DNA from: Cymbomonas tetramitiformis
Taxonomy: Eukaryota > Chlorophyta > Pyramimonadophyceae > Pyramimonadales > Pyramimonadaceae
Reading direction: 5' to 3'
Length of the DNA: 56,932 bases
NCBI GenBank assembly: GCA_001247695.2
Contig: LGRX02028773.1
Location: 1 to 56,932, forward strand
Part shown: positions 18,800-30,900 of the stretch, one piece after another
Numbering within the stretch: position 1 is the first letter of the stretch
Layout of the letters: every line of letters begins with the position of its first letter
Made by a program: the position numbers and the translations under genes
The notes under the pieces: generated by a model
Seen by the model: only the letters and a program-made list of their open reading frames with translations
Told to the model about the DNA's origin: nothing
Database searches by the model: none

Positions 18800-19325
18800 G
18801 CCCTGGCCGATTCAGGGCCTGATAGGCATTTTCAGGGCCTGAAAACGATTTTCAGGGCCTGAAAAGTCATTTTCAAGGCCTGAAAAGTCATTTTCAGGGC
18901 CTGAAAAGGCATTTGTAGGCCTTATGTGAATTTTCAGGGCTTGGAACACTGTAACAGTTCAGGCCCTGAACTTTTTTTTCAGGGGGATAGATGGGGACAT
19001 GAGAATATAATTCTAAACTTTATATAACACGAAAAGTGAATAAAAAGTTCAGGCCCTGAAAAAAAAGTTCAGGGGGCTTCTTAAGAGTGTGAATTCGAAA
19101 AGTTCAGGCCCTGAACTTTTGTGAAAAACTTATATTAACCATGAGGTTTTTTTTAAGGTGTATAACTAGCCTAGTATAAAACAAGATCAGACCCTGAAAG
19201 TCATTCTCAGGGCCTGAAAATGGTTTTCAGGGCCTGAAAATGGTTTTCAGGGCCTGAAAAATATTTTCAGGTCCTGAAAAAAAGGTTCAGGGGGCAATTT
19301 TTCAGGCCCTGAAAATTTCAATCGT
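18800..19325. repeat. Array of near-palindromic CAGGGCCTG motifs
   Basis: About 15 copies of TTTTCAGGGCCTGAAAA or its complement (TTCAGGCCCTGAA) in both orientations, separated by 5-40 AT-rich bases. Each motif is palindromic except for its central base. Several copies have decayed (CAAGGCC, CAGGTCC). No ORF runs through it. Confidence 0.85.
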
Positions 19326-20910
19326 AAGTAGCCCCCCATCTGCCGGATTTACTCATCGGCGTGGCTAGAGCTGACGGGATTGGATCAGCCTGCCTCCAGA
19401 TCGAGATGCTGTTGGTTCAGGTTGCCCCAAGATGGGCTTAATTTAGGGTTTTAACTGTATCTGTTTTCTGCAGTATGCCTCACTGACTGCTAGTATCAGG
19501 AGTTACCCTGCCAGAAAGGACAGGTCCTCCTGTAGGATGCTTATTTCCACCGAAGCTGAGTAGGTGTTTGTTTCAGTTCCGTGACCACCTAGTTTGCCAG
19601 TCACCACCCTATGTGGTGTGCTGGAAGTGACACCCCGACTGTCATTCCTATACAGTAGTTAGGGTGTATGACTGTCACCGGTCCCGGAACCCTAGACCCC
19701 GAACATATAACGGGAAGACTGATTATTCTCGCCCTCGGGGAGATCTATTCTGATTATCTGACTCACCGAATATACAGTCCAGCTGATATACAGTAATCAC
19801 CCACCTGTAAGAAACCAGAAAAATCCAGGTCACCAGCCTTTCTCATCGAGTTGGGTACCCGCGCCAGCTGGCCTATGAGAACGCTATGGATAGTGACCGC
19901 GATCTCGTGAGCCAGCCAGCGAATTCCATAACCATCCACGTGGACACCTTCCCGAGCCAGCCCGTTTTCTTAAGGTGTCCAATTTCCGAGAAAATGGACC
20001 CTGAGAGCCGTGCGCAGCTTAAAGAAATTAAAGCAAGATTTAGATGACGACATTATCTCTGAAACAGACTATCAGGAACTTAAACCTTTAAGACAAGTTT
20101 TGTGCAAAAAATCATTAAAACCCATCAAATATACCACATTTGTCAATTTCCCGGCAAAGTTTTCTTAGTTTAAGAAATACCTCTCCAGCTAGGCAGCCAG
20201 CGGTCATTTTCCTTATTTCAGGCCATCTCATAAGTCGGAAAATCCAGCCAGCTTTTCTCATCGAGTTGGGTACCCCCCTCCCCCCCCTCGAAACGCTGGC
20301 TGTTTCCTTAACGCCGAGTTTCCTTAAAGGTGAGTGATTACTGTATTCAGCATATATTATTCACCGACCATTTTGCACTTCTCGTGAGGTTATTGCGAGC
20401 CTCGTTGTACCCCTTGGGCAGCGGCATCTTGCTTTATTTTTTATCCGTCTCGCCGAACGCACCCGGTCACCTTCTTCAATCTCGCCGAACTCACCGGGCA
20501 CGCTCCAAATTTCTTAACGGGAGCGCCTATTTAACCCCCGCTAGGTACATGTCATACACGCCCCGTCGGTTTTCGTTATGTCATCTCTCGGAGCGGTTGT
20601 GGAGTCGTAGGTGTCGCTTGCTGATTAAAATTTCCAACATCGTCGAGAATGTTCGCTAGTTTGCGTGCTCTAGCACGCGTATGTCTCGCTGGCGGAGTGT
20701 CCATGATAGAAATGACTACGAGTTGGGATTTTGAGCTAGCGTTGCGACAGCATAAGTGTCGAAGATCGCGGCGGCCAATTCGTGTAGGAGTCTCAGTTAA
20801 AAAAAAAAAACATCGTCAGGCAGGTCGTGAGCCGATTGGTTAAGCGCGGTCCATGGACCGCGGAATGCCCTCGTCGCTGGCCAAGCGACACGTAAAAAAG
20901 AAACTATATT
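19326..20910. other. Spacer, no gene; short direct repeats
   Basis: A ~24-bp direct repeat, TTTCTCATCGAGTTGGGTAC, occurs near 19839 and 20252, each preceded by AAAATCCAG-type sequence. The stretch 20649-20843 is open on the plus strand but shows no domain. I see no gene. Confidence 0.5.
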
Positions 20911-21160
20911 ATTCTGGGAGCAAGATTTGATTGTTTCCGGAACAATTAACTTTTGATTTTCCCCGTAACAATGAATTTTGGCTACGGGAAAGCATATGTA
21001 GGGTTCAGTGTTAGGTTTTTAGGGTGTCCGGCTACTGGATAAACCCCATAAAATCTCACTAAATCCTAAATATGCGTGTCCGTAGCCAAAATTCATTGTT
21101 ACGGGGAAAGTCAAAAGTTAATTGTTCCGGAAACAATCAAAATTTGCTCCCGGAAAAATT
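20911..21160. mobile_element. MITE-like long hairpin (about 250 bp)
   Basis: The left arm (20911-21003) and right arm (21064-21160) are inverted complements with few mismatches: GGGAGCAAGATTTGATTG... and ...CAATCAAAATTTGCTCCC. GATTGTTTCCGGAACAATTA, CCCCGTAACAATGAATTTTG and GGCTACGG all have their complements in the right arm. The loop is about 60 bp with no ORF. No unambiguous target duplication was found. Confidence 0.8.
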
Positions 21161-22334
21161 AAAACCTCGTAAAAAAAATAGCCATAAAGAGCGGCGATAT
21201 TGTTGCATACGTGAAATAAACTGATCTCCAAAACATGGAAAACGCCTTACTGCGTCATGAGATTTGAACCGCCTAGAGGGGCGCCCAGCCCATCTCTACG
21301 TCAAAACTTAGCCAGTCATGGCACGAACAGCTTGGCGCTGCGCCATCATAATACTAGAGAAAGTGGTGGTCCGATAACCAACGTGGTGGGAGCGCAGTGG
21401 AAGCGTGGTGGGCCCATAACCTGCGGGAAGTATGCTTCCGCCACTAAGATAATTTATTATTCCGGTGAAGTGCTTTAAGCAAGAATACAACTCCAAGACC
21501 GATGACTCTAGGATGATGATTGCGGGTCGGAAAGTATCGTGCACGTACTCGTACCTAGCTAGCTAGCGGTGTCACAGATTCGAATAAGGGAGGTCAAGCT
21601 AGGGGCTATCAGAGCCCGTATTGACAACCCTGCACCTAAAATCCAGCAAACTATCAATACCGCGCCTTGTTTGATTAGACGTCTTCACCTATATTTAACG
21701 CGGCTCGTTTATGACTGGGAGAAATAAGTATGCGAAGCCTACACCTATCCGTGGGCAGTGCAGGGGTGAGCTCTTGCTGCCAATAAATTTGTAATTTTGC
21801 CTGTCGAACCACTTCTGAATACGCAAAACTTAGTGTTATCCTCAGCTCGCAGGTAATACTAAAAAGCGAGCACGACACATAGTGTCACAGAGCAAGGCAT
21901 GTTCGTTATCAGTCGGTCCGACGGGCGGTATTGATAGTTTATTATTCGTGTTATTGCACTTTTGTCATCAATCAATTCCGATTCGCGGCATGTCTAATCA
22001 ATCAATTCTGATATGGCAAGGCAGGGCATCAACGAATTCTGATTTTCAGCAAGTATAATCAATCAATTTTCATAGTTCAACGGGTAGTATCAATCAATGC
22101 TGATACACGAGTACGAGGTCTGAATTGTTTTGAATGCATAATGTCACTTTCTCGCCCTACTTTACGTGCTCATTGACGGAGGTCGCCGATGGCGGTTTCA
22201 CATCTGGGAAACCTCGGCGATTTTTTTCGCGTTCCCCGACGGGATCGATTGCGGGACCCAAGCTTCTTAGGGCTGTTCCATTTATTGTCAAGAGGGGGGT
22301 CTTTTTTGTCCGGAGGGAGGGTGGGGTGCCATCA
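21161..22334. other. Spacer; degenerate tRNA-like element and short repeats
   Basis: On the minus strand, TGGCGCAGCGCCAAG (about 21346-21332) resembles a pol III A box, and GGTTCAAATC (about 21269-21260) is a good B box about 65 bp further on. The acceptor and T stems do not pair, so this is at best a tRNA-derived SINE relic. At 21970-22105 the phrase ATCAATCAATTCTGAT recurs four or five times. No gene seen. Confidence 0.35.
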
Positions 22335-22565
22335 TGGGGTGACAAACCCACCACGCGACAGTGGGTCAGTGACTGGCCCACGCAGCACGCAGCACGCGAC
22401 AGCGGGGCAGTGACTGGCCCACCACGCGACAGTGGGTCCGGCATACTGGCCCACCACGCGACAGTGGAGCAGTGACTGCCCCGCGCACGCGATAGTGGGT
22501 CGATGACTAGCCCACCACGCGACAGCGCCAGGGCCGTTACTGACCCACCACGCGACAGTAAAAGG
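22335..22565. repeat. Minisatellite of about 34 bp
   Basis: About six units of GCCCACCACGCGACAGTGGG with a variable TCAGTGACTG linker. Each unit can form a short CCCAC/GTGGG stem. Open frames that run through it on both strands are by-products of the repeat. Confidence 0.85.
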
Positions 22566-24877
22566 TGCGTATGCGTGCGTACAAGGTAGTTGTATCGGCA
22601 CAACTCTTGGGTTATGAGTTTGCACATCACCGGAAGGGTCGAGTTCCATTTTCTTTTCGTGCCACTGAATAAACCAACCCCATACATAACGGACTCGTTT
22701 AGAACTTTAGACACCGCCTTAGCAACCCGTAAGCAACGATGAGCAAGTTCACACTAATAAAAGTAAAAAATGGAAAATAGAAAGCGTTTTTTTTTATATT
22801 CCTCCACCGCAAATCCGAACACGGAAATCGTGGGTCACAGGCACCAAGTGCCAGACCTCACTCAAACCACTCGTTGCCTGACCACACAAATGCAACCAAT
22901 GCTGCATAAGGTGTGGCGAAGGTGCTCCAGGAAAGCCAAAGGTACAGTTGCAGCGCAGTACCTCCAAAGCAGTAGGAGGGGGTGAACACGTATTTTTCAG
23001 TGGCTCGATCACCAATGTGTGGCCAAGGTGGCTTCCTCTGTTCTCATTGAGGTTTTAGGATACACAGTTAGACTGGTCAACATATGAAAAATATAATATA
23101 AGCAATACTATGAAGCTACGCTAAAATGCTAGTTGACATATAGAAAATAAAATTCAAACCAGGTTCATAAGCTAGGATAAAAAGTTAGAGTGGTTGACAT
23201 ATGAAATATAAATTCAAACATGGCTTAGCGTGCTTAGTCGTAGACATTCATTCGAAGACCACACCCAGTGACGCTCACCGCCTGCCACCAAGCCGGAAAA
23301 CCAAAACCAAAATCGAGCCAAATAACAGCATCCGGAAACTCACCGTCATGGAAATGCAACGGGTCGTGGCCTCAGGAGCCCTGCCCCATCACCCCGGGGA
23401 ATTGGGCGGGCAGGTGCTGACCACCCAAGCAGAGGCATCCGTCAGATAAATGGACAGTCAGCTGGGAGGGCCTGGATGGGCGTACTATGCCAACCGCGCT
23501 GAGTTCTGTGCTGTACAAAAGTAACCGCGCCCCGGAGGTCTCCCGTACCCTCGACCGTTGCTATCGATGCAAATTCCATCTGCTGTTGGCTCCCCAAATA
23601 TATATATGAAATATGGACACCCCACCCCCAACCCTGCACAGGCGCAACATACATACACACCTCGAACAAAATGTGTGCGTGCGAAACCCAAGACAGTGCC
23701 CGGACCGTAGAGAGTAACGGCAAACGACGGCCACCACACCAGAAGTGCGGATTCGTCCTTACGGGCTCGGGTCCATACCATGCCCAACCGGCACCACGAT
23801 CAACACAACCAACACGATCAACATAATCAACACGAGCGCTATCAATCGACACCACACGCCTTCCTAGCCGTGTGGAGGGGTCATAGCCCTCAGTTCCCCT
23901 CCATTCTTTGCCCCCACGCCAATCCGACGAGGGTTGGGCCCCGGGGGGAGGGCCGTGTAAGTATATAGGATATGGATTAGGGATCCTATGGATTCAAGGC
24001 ATTTCTGACCAGTGTGTGATCACTGGCAGAATTATACATAAGGATGATCCGTTTTCCAGTGCTCGCCTCGTCTGAAAAGACAAAATGACATTTGAAAACT
24101 CTACGAACTATTGCTAAGCATATTATTTTCCAGCTCCATTACTTTACTTGGTCAAACAACTATGCTTAATAATCAGCCAATCGTCATCCATGCGGTCTCG
24201 ACAAAGCCATTCCCAGTTTGTGCTTATTTTGTCCTAATGCCCATAACCCATGTTAGTTCGATGAAGTTGCCACAATATAGCTCAAGCTCGGGTGAAGGAT
24301 GTCGGACTAGTCCTCATATATACAAACTTGATTTTCCTCCATGAGTACCCTGCGGACAAATCAATCATTGATGCAAGTCCCATAACTCAGGAATCTAGAA
24401 AACATACACCTGATCAACTAATGTGCACAATGCCAAAAATTTGCATGAAGCATCATGCCAATTAATTGCATCAACACAGGAACAAGTGTGCGCTGCGAAG
24501 AAAAGGATGGAACCGCAAGGTGCTGTACCTGTAAGCCAGATGCTCCGCAGGATAAATATGGAGACCTCTGCATTTCACAAGCCACCACCCCAACATAACC
24601 CCCCTGACCGGAACACCATCCAAGCATCATTCCATGATTGTCATGTCATCGCCACCACCAGTGGAATGCTGCATGCAAAGCACGAGCAACTTGATGCCGA
24701 CAGCTCCGCGCAAAGCCTTCTCTGAAGAGCGGACTCTTGCCGGGAGCGCGGCACCTCAGACGCTAAAGAGTGTAAGAAGACGCCGAGAGACTGAAATGGA
24801 GACCGAGTCTCGGCCTCAGCCTTAGTCTCGATCTTGAGCAGGAACAACGTGCAGCCTCGTGCACATAGTCTTCATAC
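22566..24877. other. No gene assigned; probable 3' part of the GT29 locus at right end
   Basis: The GT29 gene reads leftward into this stretch, so its last exon or exons should lie between about 24.8 and 23.5 kb on the minus strand. I could not place them. The plus-strand frame at 23201-23449 and minus-strand frame at 23442-23855 have no recognisable domain. A CAACACAACCAACACGATCA run lies near 23800. Confidence 0.4.
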
Positions 24878-27171
24878 CTCGGGAAGGAATTCCGAGCAAA
24901 ATATTTTCCTCCGCCGGATGAGAACCCGTACAGGTCTATGCGGCTGCAGAGCCCACTACCTGGCCCCACATCACCACCCAGCACGCCCCCCTGTGTGAAT
25001 TTCTAAATGGTCCCCTACACGAAAACCTAAGAGTAACCCTATATAACTTACTAAGACCTTTCCACATGAATACCTCAGAGTTCCCCTGTATGAAGACCTA
25101 AGACGCACCCTATATGACGACCTAAGCCGCACCCTATATGACGACCTAACACCTACCCTGACCCTGCATAAATAACTATGCCCGGCCCCCCATATAAAGA
25201 GCTAAGAGTTACCCTATATGAATAACTGACAGTTCCCCTTCATGCATAATCAAAACTCCCAAATATAAATAGCGTAAGGACACTTTTAGATTGCGCAAAA
25301 TACCTTTAAATAGCGTAAGGACACTTTTAGATTGCCCAAAATACCTTTAAATAGCGTAACGACACTTTTAGATTCCCAAAATACCTTTAAATAGCGTAAG
25401 GACACTTTAGATTGCCCAAAATGCCTTTAAATAGCGTAAGGACACTTTTTAGATTGCCCAAAATACCTTTAAATAGCGTAAGGACACTTTTAGATTGCCC
25501 AAAATGCCTTTAAATACCCTAACGACACTTTTATATTTCCCAAAATACCTTTAAATAGCGTAAGGACACTTTTAGATTGCCCAAAATACCTATACATGAA
25601 GAAGGCGCCAGCAGCTCTTGACATTCACTGTGGCCCTCACAGAGGGCATGCTATAACCGGTATACAATTGTGACCGCCAAATTTATATTTGGCTAAAGCA
25701 ATGGGGCCCATCCCACCCCATTCCAGCAACCAATCACAAATGCATTGGTCCATGTGGCGACATCGATGTGTGCCATGCCATCGAGCCATACTGCGGCGCC
25801 AATATCAGCGGCCCTCGCCGCGGCATTCCCATGGCCGCCCTGTCCACGGCAGGTGGCTAGCCCCAGAGCCACAGTTCTGCCGCCGGAGTTTCTGACCGGC
25901 CCACAACGCTTTAGTCAGTCAGCGGGACAGCAATCACCGATCATCGTGATCACGCGCTTGAAGCCGGTGGTTGGCCGCCGACGCTTTGCGCGCTTCCAAT
26001 TGGTGGCCTTCTCATAGGTCCAATACAACTGTCCCGTGCCCCTCTCACCAGCAATACCCACCTGAGTGCCCCCCCCTGCAACACCCTCCTGGACCCCACC
26101 ACAAGACCTACACTTCCTACATATACAAGTACACGCATGTGCCTTGGATAATGGGATATCAAATATCTCAACATCCTGATATCGCCCTTGCTGAAGTGAG
26201 CGGCCCTCGCCGCACACCCAACTTGCACAGTCCCTAAGCTCGGTTGATCAGCTCCTACACTGAGGTCGGAGGTGGAGTGAGGTGGTACCTTCATACCGAG
26301 ATCTGCCACCTGCTCATTGCGGCGCATGGCGAGAACGCGGCGGGGCTGCTTGCGGTATTTCTTATACCGCGACTTGGCCACCACGATATACTTCGCCTTT
26401 TGGCCCTCGTCCAAATCCTGCTTCGAGTATTTCTCCTGCCCCATGCGATCCCCCCATCGCCGCTAGGCAGGTCCCTCAGCCTCACAAGGAAACAGCCGTG
26501 ATGCGCATTGACGTCACCGTGGCCGTCGCTCGAGGAGCAGCGCGATCCCTTCGATACAAATCTACGAGCTAGGGTTCAAACCCAAGAGGCCTGCATCAAT
26601 CCCTCGAGACGACCAATGTGGAAGCAGCCCGGCAGCTGCAGCAAATGGCCATTCCAGCTGCGAGCCTCCGCACACACCATCACGTCTCTTGGGTCCACCT
26701 CTCCCGAAGCCGGCAGACCGCGGAGGGGAAGGCAATGCCACGACCTGGAGAGGGGAGCGCAGCGAGCGGAGGACGGGGATTCACGAAGGGCTTCCCACCT
26801 TCAGCCAGAGCATCGTGGTCTTCTTCCCGACCACCTCGGAGAACTTGCTGACAGGGCTGTTGAAGCGGACCACTGTGTCGTGGGCGTCGATCTCGTCTCC
26901 CTGGAGACCCCCGAGCCGTGCGAACACCAGGGGTGAGACTGTGCAGAGGCTCCCCCTGGTTCGCCCATGCTCATGCCAATGCACGAAGCGGAGGAGTCTC
27001 AGTTCTCTACGAGCACCGCTTGCCCCCTGTACGTACCCCCTCGATTCAAGGGCGCGCGTGCTAGTAGGTGCCACGGGGATCACCTTGGCAACTGCCAGAA
27101 GCGTGTCGCCAGCACCAACCAAAGCGCACGTGCCGAGAGCCCCCGGACTGAGATTGGGCAGGGATTCCAAC
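24878..27171 (-). CDS. GT29 (sialyltransferase-type) glycosyltransferase, partial, multi-exon
   Basis: Five exons join in frame: 27171-27084, 26900-26799, 26435-26310, 26028-25938 and 24959-24878. Exons 1 and 2 form sialylmotif L: GTCALVGAGDTLLAVAK, then GDEIDAHDTVVRFN, with the usual spacing between Cys and EIDxHD, followed by FSEVVGKKTT. Exon 4 carries RRPTTGFK and exon 5 LCSRIDLYGFSSGGGKYF, the two halves of sialylmotif S; two extra residues compared with the usual spacing make that junction less certain. GT29 enzymes are Golgi type II membrane proteins that use CMP-activated 2-keto sugar acids such as sialic acid. Algae are not known for sialic acid, so CMP-Kdo or a related donor is as likely (inference). 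The N-terminal anchor and the final exon, with motifs III and VS, are not placed. Confidence 0.75.
25256..25595. repeat. 42-bp tandem array inside a GT29 intron
   Basis: Eight units of TTTAAATAGCGTAAGGACAC plus TTTTAGATTGCCCAAAATAC with one- or two-base variants. It lies in the ~980-bp intron between GT29 exons 4 and 5. Left of it (25010-25255) are diffuse CCTATATGA-CGACCTAA repeats. Confidence 0.9.
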
Positions 27172-27297
27172 CTGCCGCCGCACCGAGAACTCCCCGCTTC
27201 TTACTGGCCTGCGCCTCGCGTCACGGGGAGCAGCGGCGCACTCGTGAACTCGACCGCCGGCCGCGCGCTAAATAGCCAACCGCACGAATTTCGATCT

Positions 27298-27768
27298 CTA
27301 GTGTGAGGTGGGCCAAAGTGTTCCCTCAAGGCGGGCGCGCAACATACCGAAGGCGCTGGCCTTCACAATCCGCCCCTCCCTTGACACACCCGCCGCTAGG
27401 ACCACGCTTCCGGAGCCACGCCCCATTGCTGCAGTCAGCCCCTCAGGAATGAGCCTCACTCTTGTGAAAACACCACCAGCCCCTTCAACACCAGCGCCTT
27501 CAACACCAGCGCCTTCAACACCAGCCCCTTCAACACCAGCCGCTTCACACGATTTGCTCCCCACTTTGGTAGTCAGCCCCCGTCTTTCGCTATCAGCCTG
27601 CAGCTGTGAGATCAGCCCTCGCCGTTCAGGAAGTACCCGGCCAAGTTCTGGAATCGTAGCCAGTCCAACCAGTAATGGGCGCCCCACTTCGGGACAGAAA
27701 GTCGCCTGGAATACACTCCGCGCACGAGGAAAATCCAGACACTGCTGACGCCTCAGAAAGTCACACAC
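27298..27768 (-). CDS. Possible upstream exon of the GT29 gene, with GVEGA repeats
   Basis: Open minus-strand frame of 156 codons directly upstream of the GT29 exons and in the same orientation. It encodes five GVEGA pentapeptides from a 15-bp repeat (27480-27545), then RVRLIPEGLTAAMGRGSG and a strong donor-like CG|GTATGT near 27348. Frame phase did not join cleanly to the first GT29 exon, and there is no good ATG at its start. It could be an internal exon or a chance frame; the plus strand is also open here. Confidence 0.3.
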   Translation of the reverse strand: MCDFLRRQQCLDFPRARSVFQATFCPEVGRPLLVGLATIPELGRVLPERRGLISQLQADSERRGLTTKVGSKSCEAAGVEGAGVEGAGVEGAGVEGAGGVFTRVRLIPEGLTAAMGRGSGSVVLAAGVSREGRIVKASAFGMLRARLEGTLWPTSH

Positions 27769-27949
27769 TCAAGGGATCATGGGCACCTCAGACGCCCCCC
27801 TCATCGCAGACATCTCACGCACCGGCTGGTGCAAGGCGAGTCACATCCATTACACACCCAACACACCGAATGGCGTGAAGCACAACACCGAAGTTAGCAC
27901 GTTAACACCCTACTAGATGAGCGAAGCCTACACGAACAGGGTGAGGCAG
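27769..27949. other. Short spacer before the repeat array
   Basis: Nothing recognised. It separates the GT29 locus from the tandem array. Confidence 0.4.
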
Positions 27950-30900
27950 GATACCAAGATACCACACACTGAATGGCATGAGGCGAGCCAAGCAACTCAA
28001 GCCCACCATCATCCCACAATACGAGAAGCATGCAGGGACAGGGCGGGGTCCCGGCAGGATACCACACACGCTGAACGGCACGAGGCCCGCCAACAACAGC
28101 CGGCCCACCATCATCCCCGTGGATGTGAGAAGCATTCAAGAATAGGGTGGGGCTGTGCCAAGATACCACCGACACACTGAACGGCATGAGATCGGCCAAC
28201 AAAAGCCAGCCCACCATCATCCCAGTGGATGTGAGAAGCAAATCAAGAGCAGGGCGGGGCCGTGACAAGATATCACAAACGCATACATATTCCCAACCCA
28301 AATGCAAAGCAGCATGGAAAGATGATACGATGTGACCGATCGTCGCCAAACAACTGTTGGTCTCTGGGTTACGGAGTAAGCGGACCCTGCTGGCATGCCC
28401 CCCAGTGGCTCCCGGTCGATGGATGGGACCTGTTGGTCCATGGTTATGTCATGAATGCAGTCACACCACACAGCATGGACACCCCATGTCAAAAAAAGGA
28501 AACATGCGGGCACCTAAGTGCTCCCCACAAAATTCAAGGGAAAACACAGAAGGTGTACATCACCACCTTCTGCCTCTCCTCGCAGCACGACAGACGAATC
28601 TACCGAGCTCTCCAAGAGGCAGTGCCCGCCAGAATGGCACCACAGGGATAACCGCCTCCCAAAACCCACTTCCACCCGGCGGCCGTCCCCGTTCACAGCG
28701 ATCCGCCAGTACTCATATCAAGGTCAAAGAACACAAGTCCCCCGGCATGTGTAATAACCATGAGCACTGTACACGGAGAGGGAGCTAGCGTCAGACGAAT
28801 CCAAGACACTCCCAAAAAGCGAGCCGTAGACGAATCCCCGACGCACTCAAAGAGGCAGTACCCGTCAGAAGGGTACCACAGGGACAGCCACATCCCATCA
28901 TCCAAATCATTCCAGTGGCCGTCCCCGTTAACAACGAGATGCCAGTACCCCATAAAGTGGGTGTCGATCACCAGTCCCCCGGCAGGTGAAACAGCCTCAA
29001 GGCACTGGAAATAAATAGAGCCAGCCGCAGACGAATCCCCGACGCCCTCAAAGAGGCAGTACCCGTCAGAAGGGTACCACAGGGACAGCCACATCCCATC
29101 ATCCATAATACAAATACCACCGACACACTGAACGGCATGAGATCGGCCAACAAAAGCCAGCCCACCATCATCCCAGTGGATGTGAGAAGCAAATCAAGAG
29201 CAGGGCGGGGCCGTGACAAGATATGACAAACGCATACATATTCCCAACCCAAATGCAAAGCAGCATGGAAAGATGATACGATGTGACCGATCGTCGCCAA
29301 ACAACTGTTGGTCTCTGGGTTACGGAGTAAGCCGACCATGCTGGCATGCCCCCCAGTGGCTCCCGGTCGATGGATGGGACCTGTTGGTCCATGGTTATGT
29401 CATGAATCCAGTCACACCACACAGCATGGACACCCCATGTATACAAATACCACCGACAGACTGAAAGGCATGAGATCGGCCAACAAAAGCCAGCCCACCA
29501 TCATCCCAGTGGATGTGAGAAGCAAATCAAGAGCATGGCGGGGCCGTGACAAGATACCACAAACGCATGCATATTCCCAACCCAAATGCAAAGCAGCATG
29601 GAAAGATGATACGACGTGACCGATCGTCGCCAAACAACTGTTGGTCTCTGGGTTACGGTGTAAGCGGACCCTGCTAGCATGCCCCCCAGTGGCTCCCGGT
29701 CGATTGATGGGACCTGTTGGTCCATGGTTACGTCATGAATGCAGTCACACCACACAGCATGGACACCCCATGTCAAAAAAAAGGAAAAATGCGGGCACCT
29801 AAGTGCTCCCCACAAAATTCAAGGGAAAACACAGAAGGTGTACATCACCACCTTCTGCCTCTCCTCGCAGCACGACAGACGAATCTACCGAGCTCTCCAA
29901 GAGGCAGTGCCCGCCAGAATGGAATACCACCGACACACTGAACGGCATGAGATCGGCCAACAAAAGCCAGCCCACCATCATCCCAGTGAATGTGAGAAGC
30001 AAATCAGGAGCAGGGCGGGGCCGTGACAAGATACCACAAACTCATACATGTTCCCAACCCTGATGCAAAGCAGCATGGAAAGATGAAACGATGTGACCGA
30101 TCATCGCCCAACAATTGTTGGTCTCTGGGTAACGGAGTAAGCGGACCCTGCTGGCATGCCCCCCAGTGGCTCCCGGTCGATGGATGGGACCCGTTGGTCC
30201 ATGGTTATGCCATGAATGCAGTCACACCACACAGCATGGACACCCCATGTCAAAAAAAGGAAACATGCGGGCACCTAAGTGCTCCCCACAAAATTCAAGG
30301 GAGAACACAGAAGTTGTACATCACCACCTTCTGCCTCTCCTCGCAGCACGACAGACGAATCTACCGAGCTCTCCAAGAGGCAGTGCCCGCCAGAATGGCA
30401 CCACAGGGATAACCGCCTCCCAAAACCCACTTCCACCCGGCGGTCGTCCCCGTTCACAGCGATCCGTCAGTACTTCATATCAAGGTCAAAGAACGCAAGT
30501 CCCCCGGCATGTGTAATAACCATGAGCACTGTACACGGAGAGGGAGCTAGCGTCAGACGAATCCAAGACACTCCCAAAAAGCGAGCCGTAGACGAATCCC
30601 CGACGCACTCAAAGAGGCAGTACCCATCAGAAGGGTACCACAGGGACAGCCACATCCCATCATCCAAATCATTCCAGTGGCCGTCCCCGTTCACAACGAG
30701 ATGCCAGCACCCCATAAAGTGGGTATCGATCACCAGTCATCATCAGTACCACCGACACACTGAACGGCATGAGATCGGCCAACAAAAGCCAGCCCACCAT
30801 CATCCCAGTGGATGTGAAAAGCAAATCAAGAGCAGGGCGGGGCCGTGACAAGATACCACAAACTCATACATATTCCCAACCCAGATGCAAGGCAGCATGG

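Noticed and set aside
22134..22714. Overlapping frames through the 34-bp minisatellite
   Set aside because: Open only because the repeat lacks stops in several frames; flanks show no coding character.
25680..25880. Minus-strand RTVALGLATC as part of GT29 sialylmotif S
   Set aside because: The sequence fits the motif, but no GT/AG pair connects it in frame to PTTGFK or to SRIDLYGF. The direct junction 25938/24959 keeps frame.
26515..26590. tRNA gene suggested by GGGTTCAAACCC
   Set aside because: A good T-loop sequence, but the acceptor, D and anticodon stems could not be formed and it lies in a GT29 intron.
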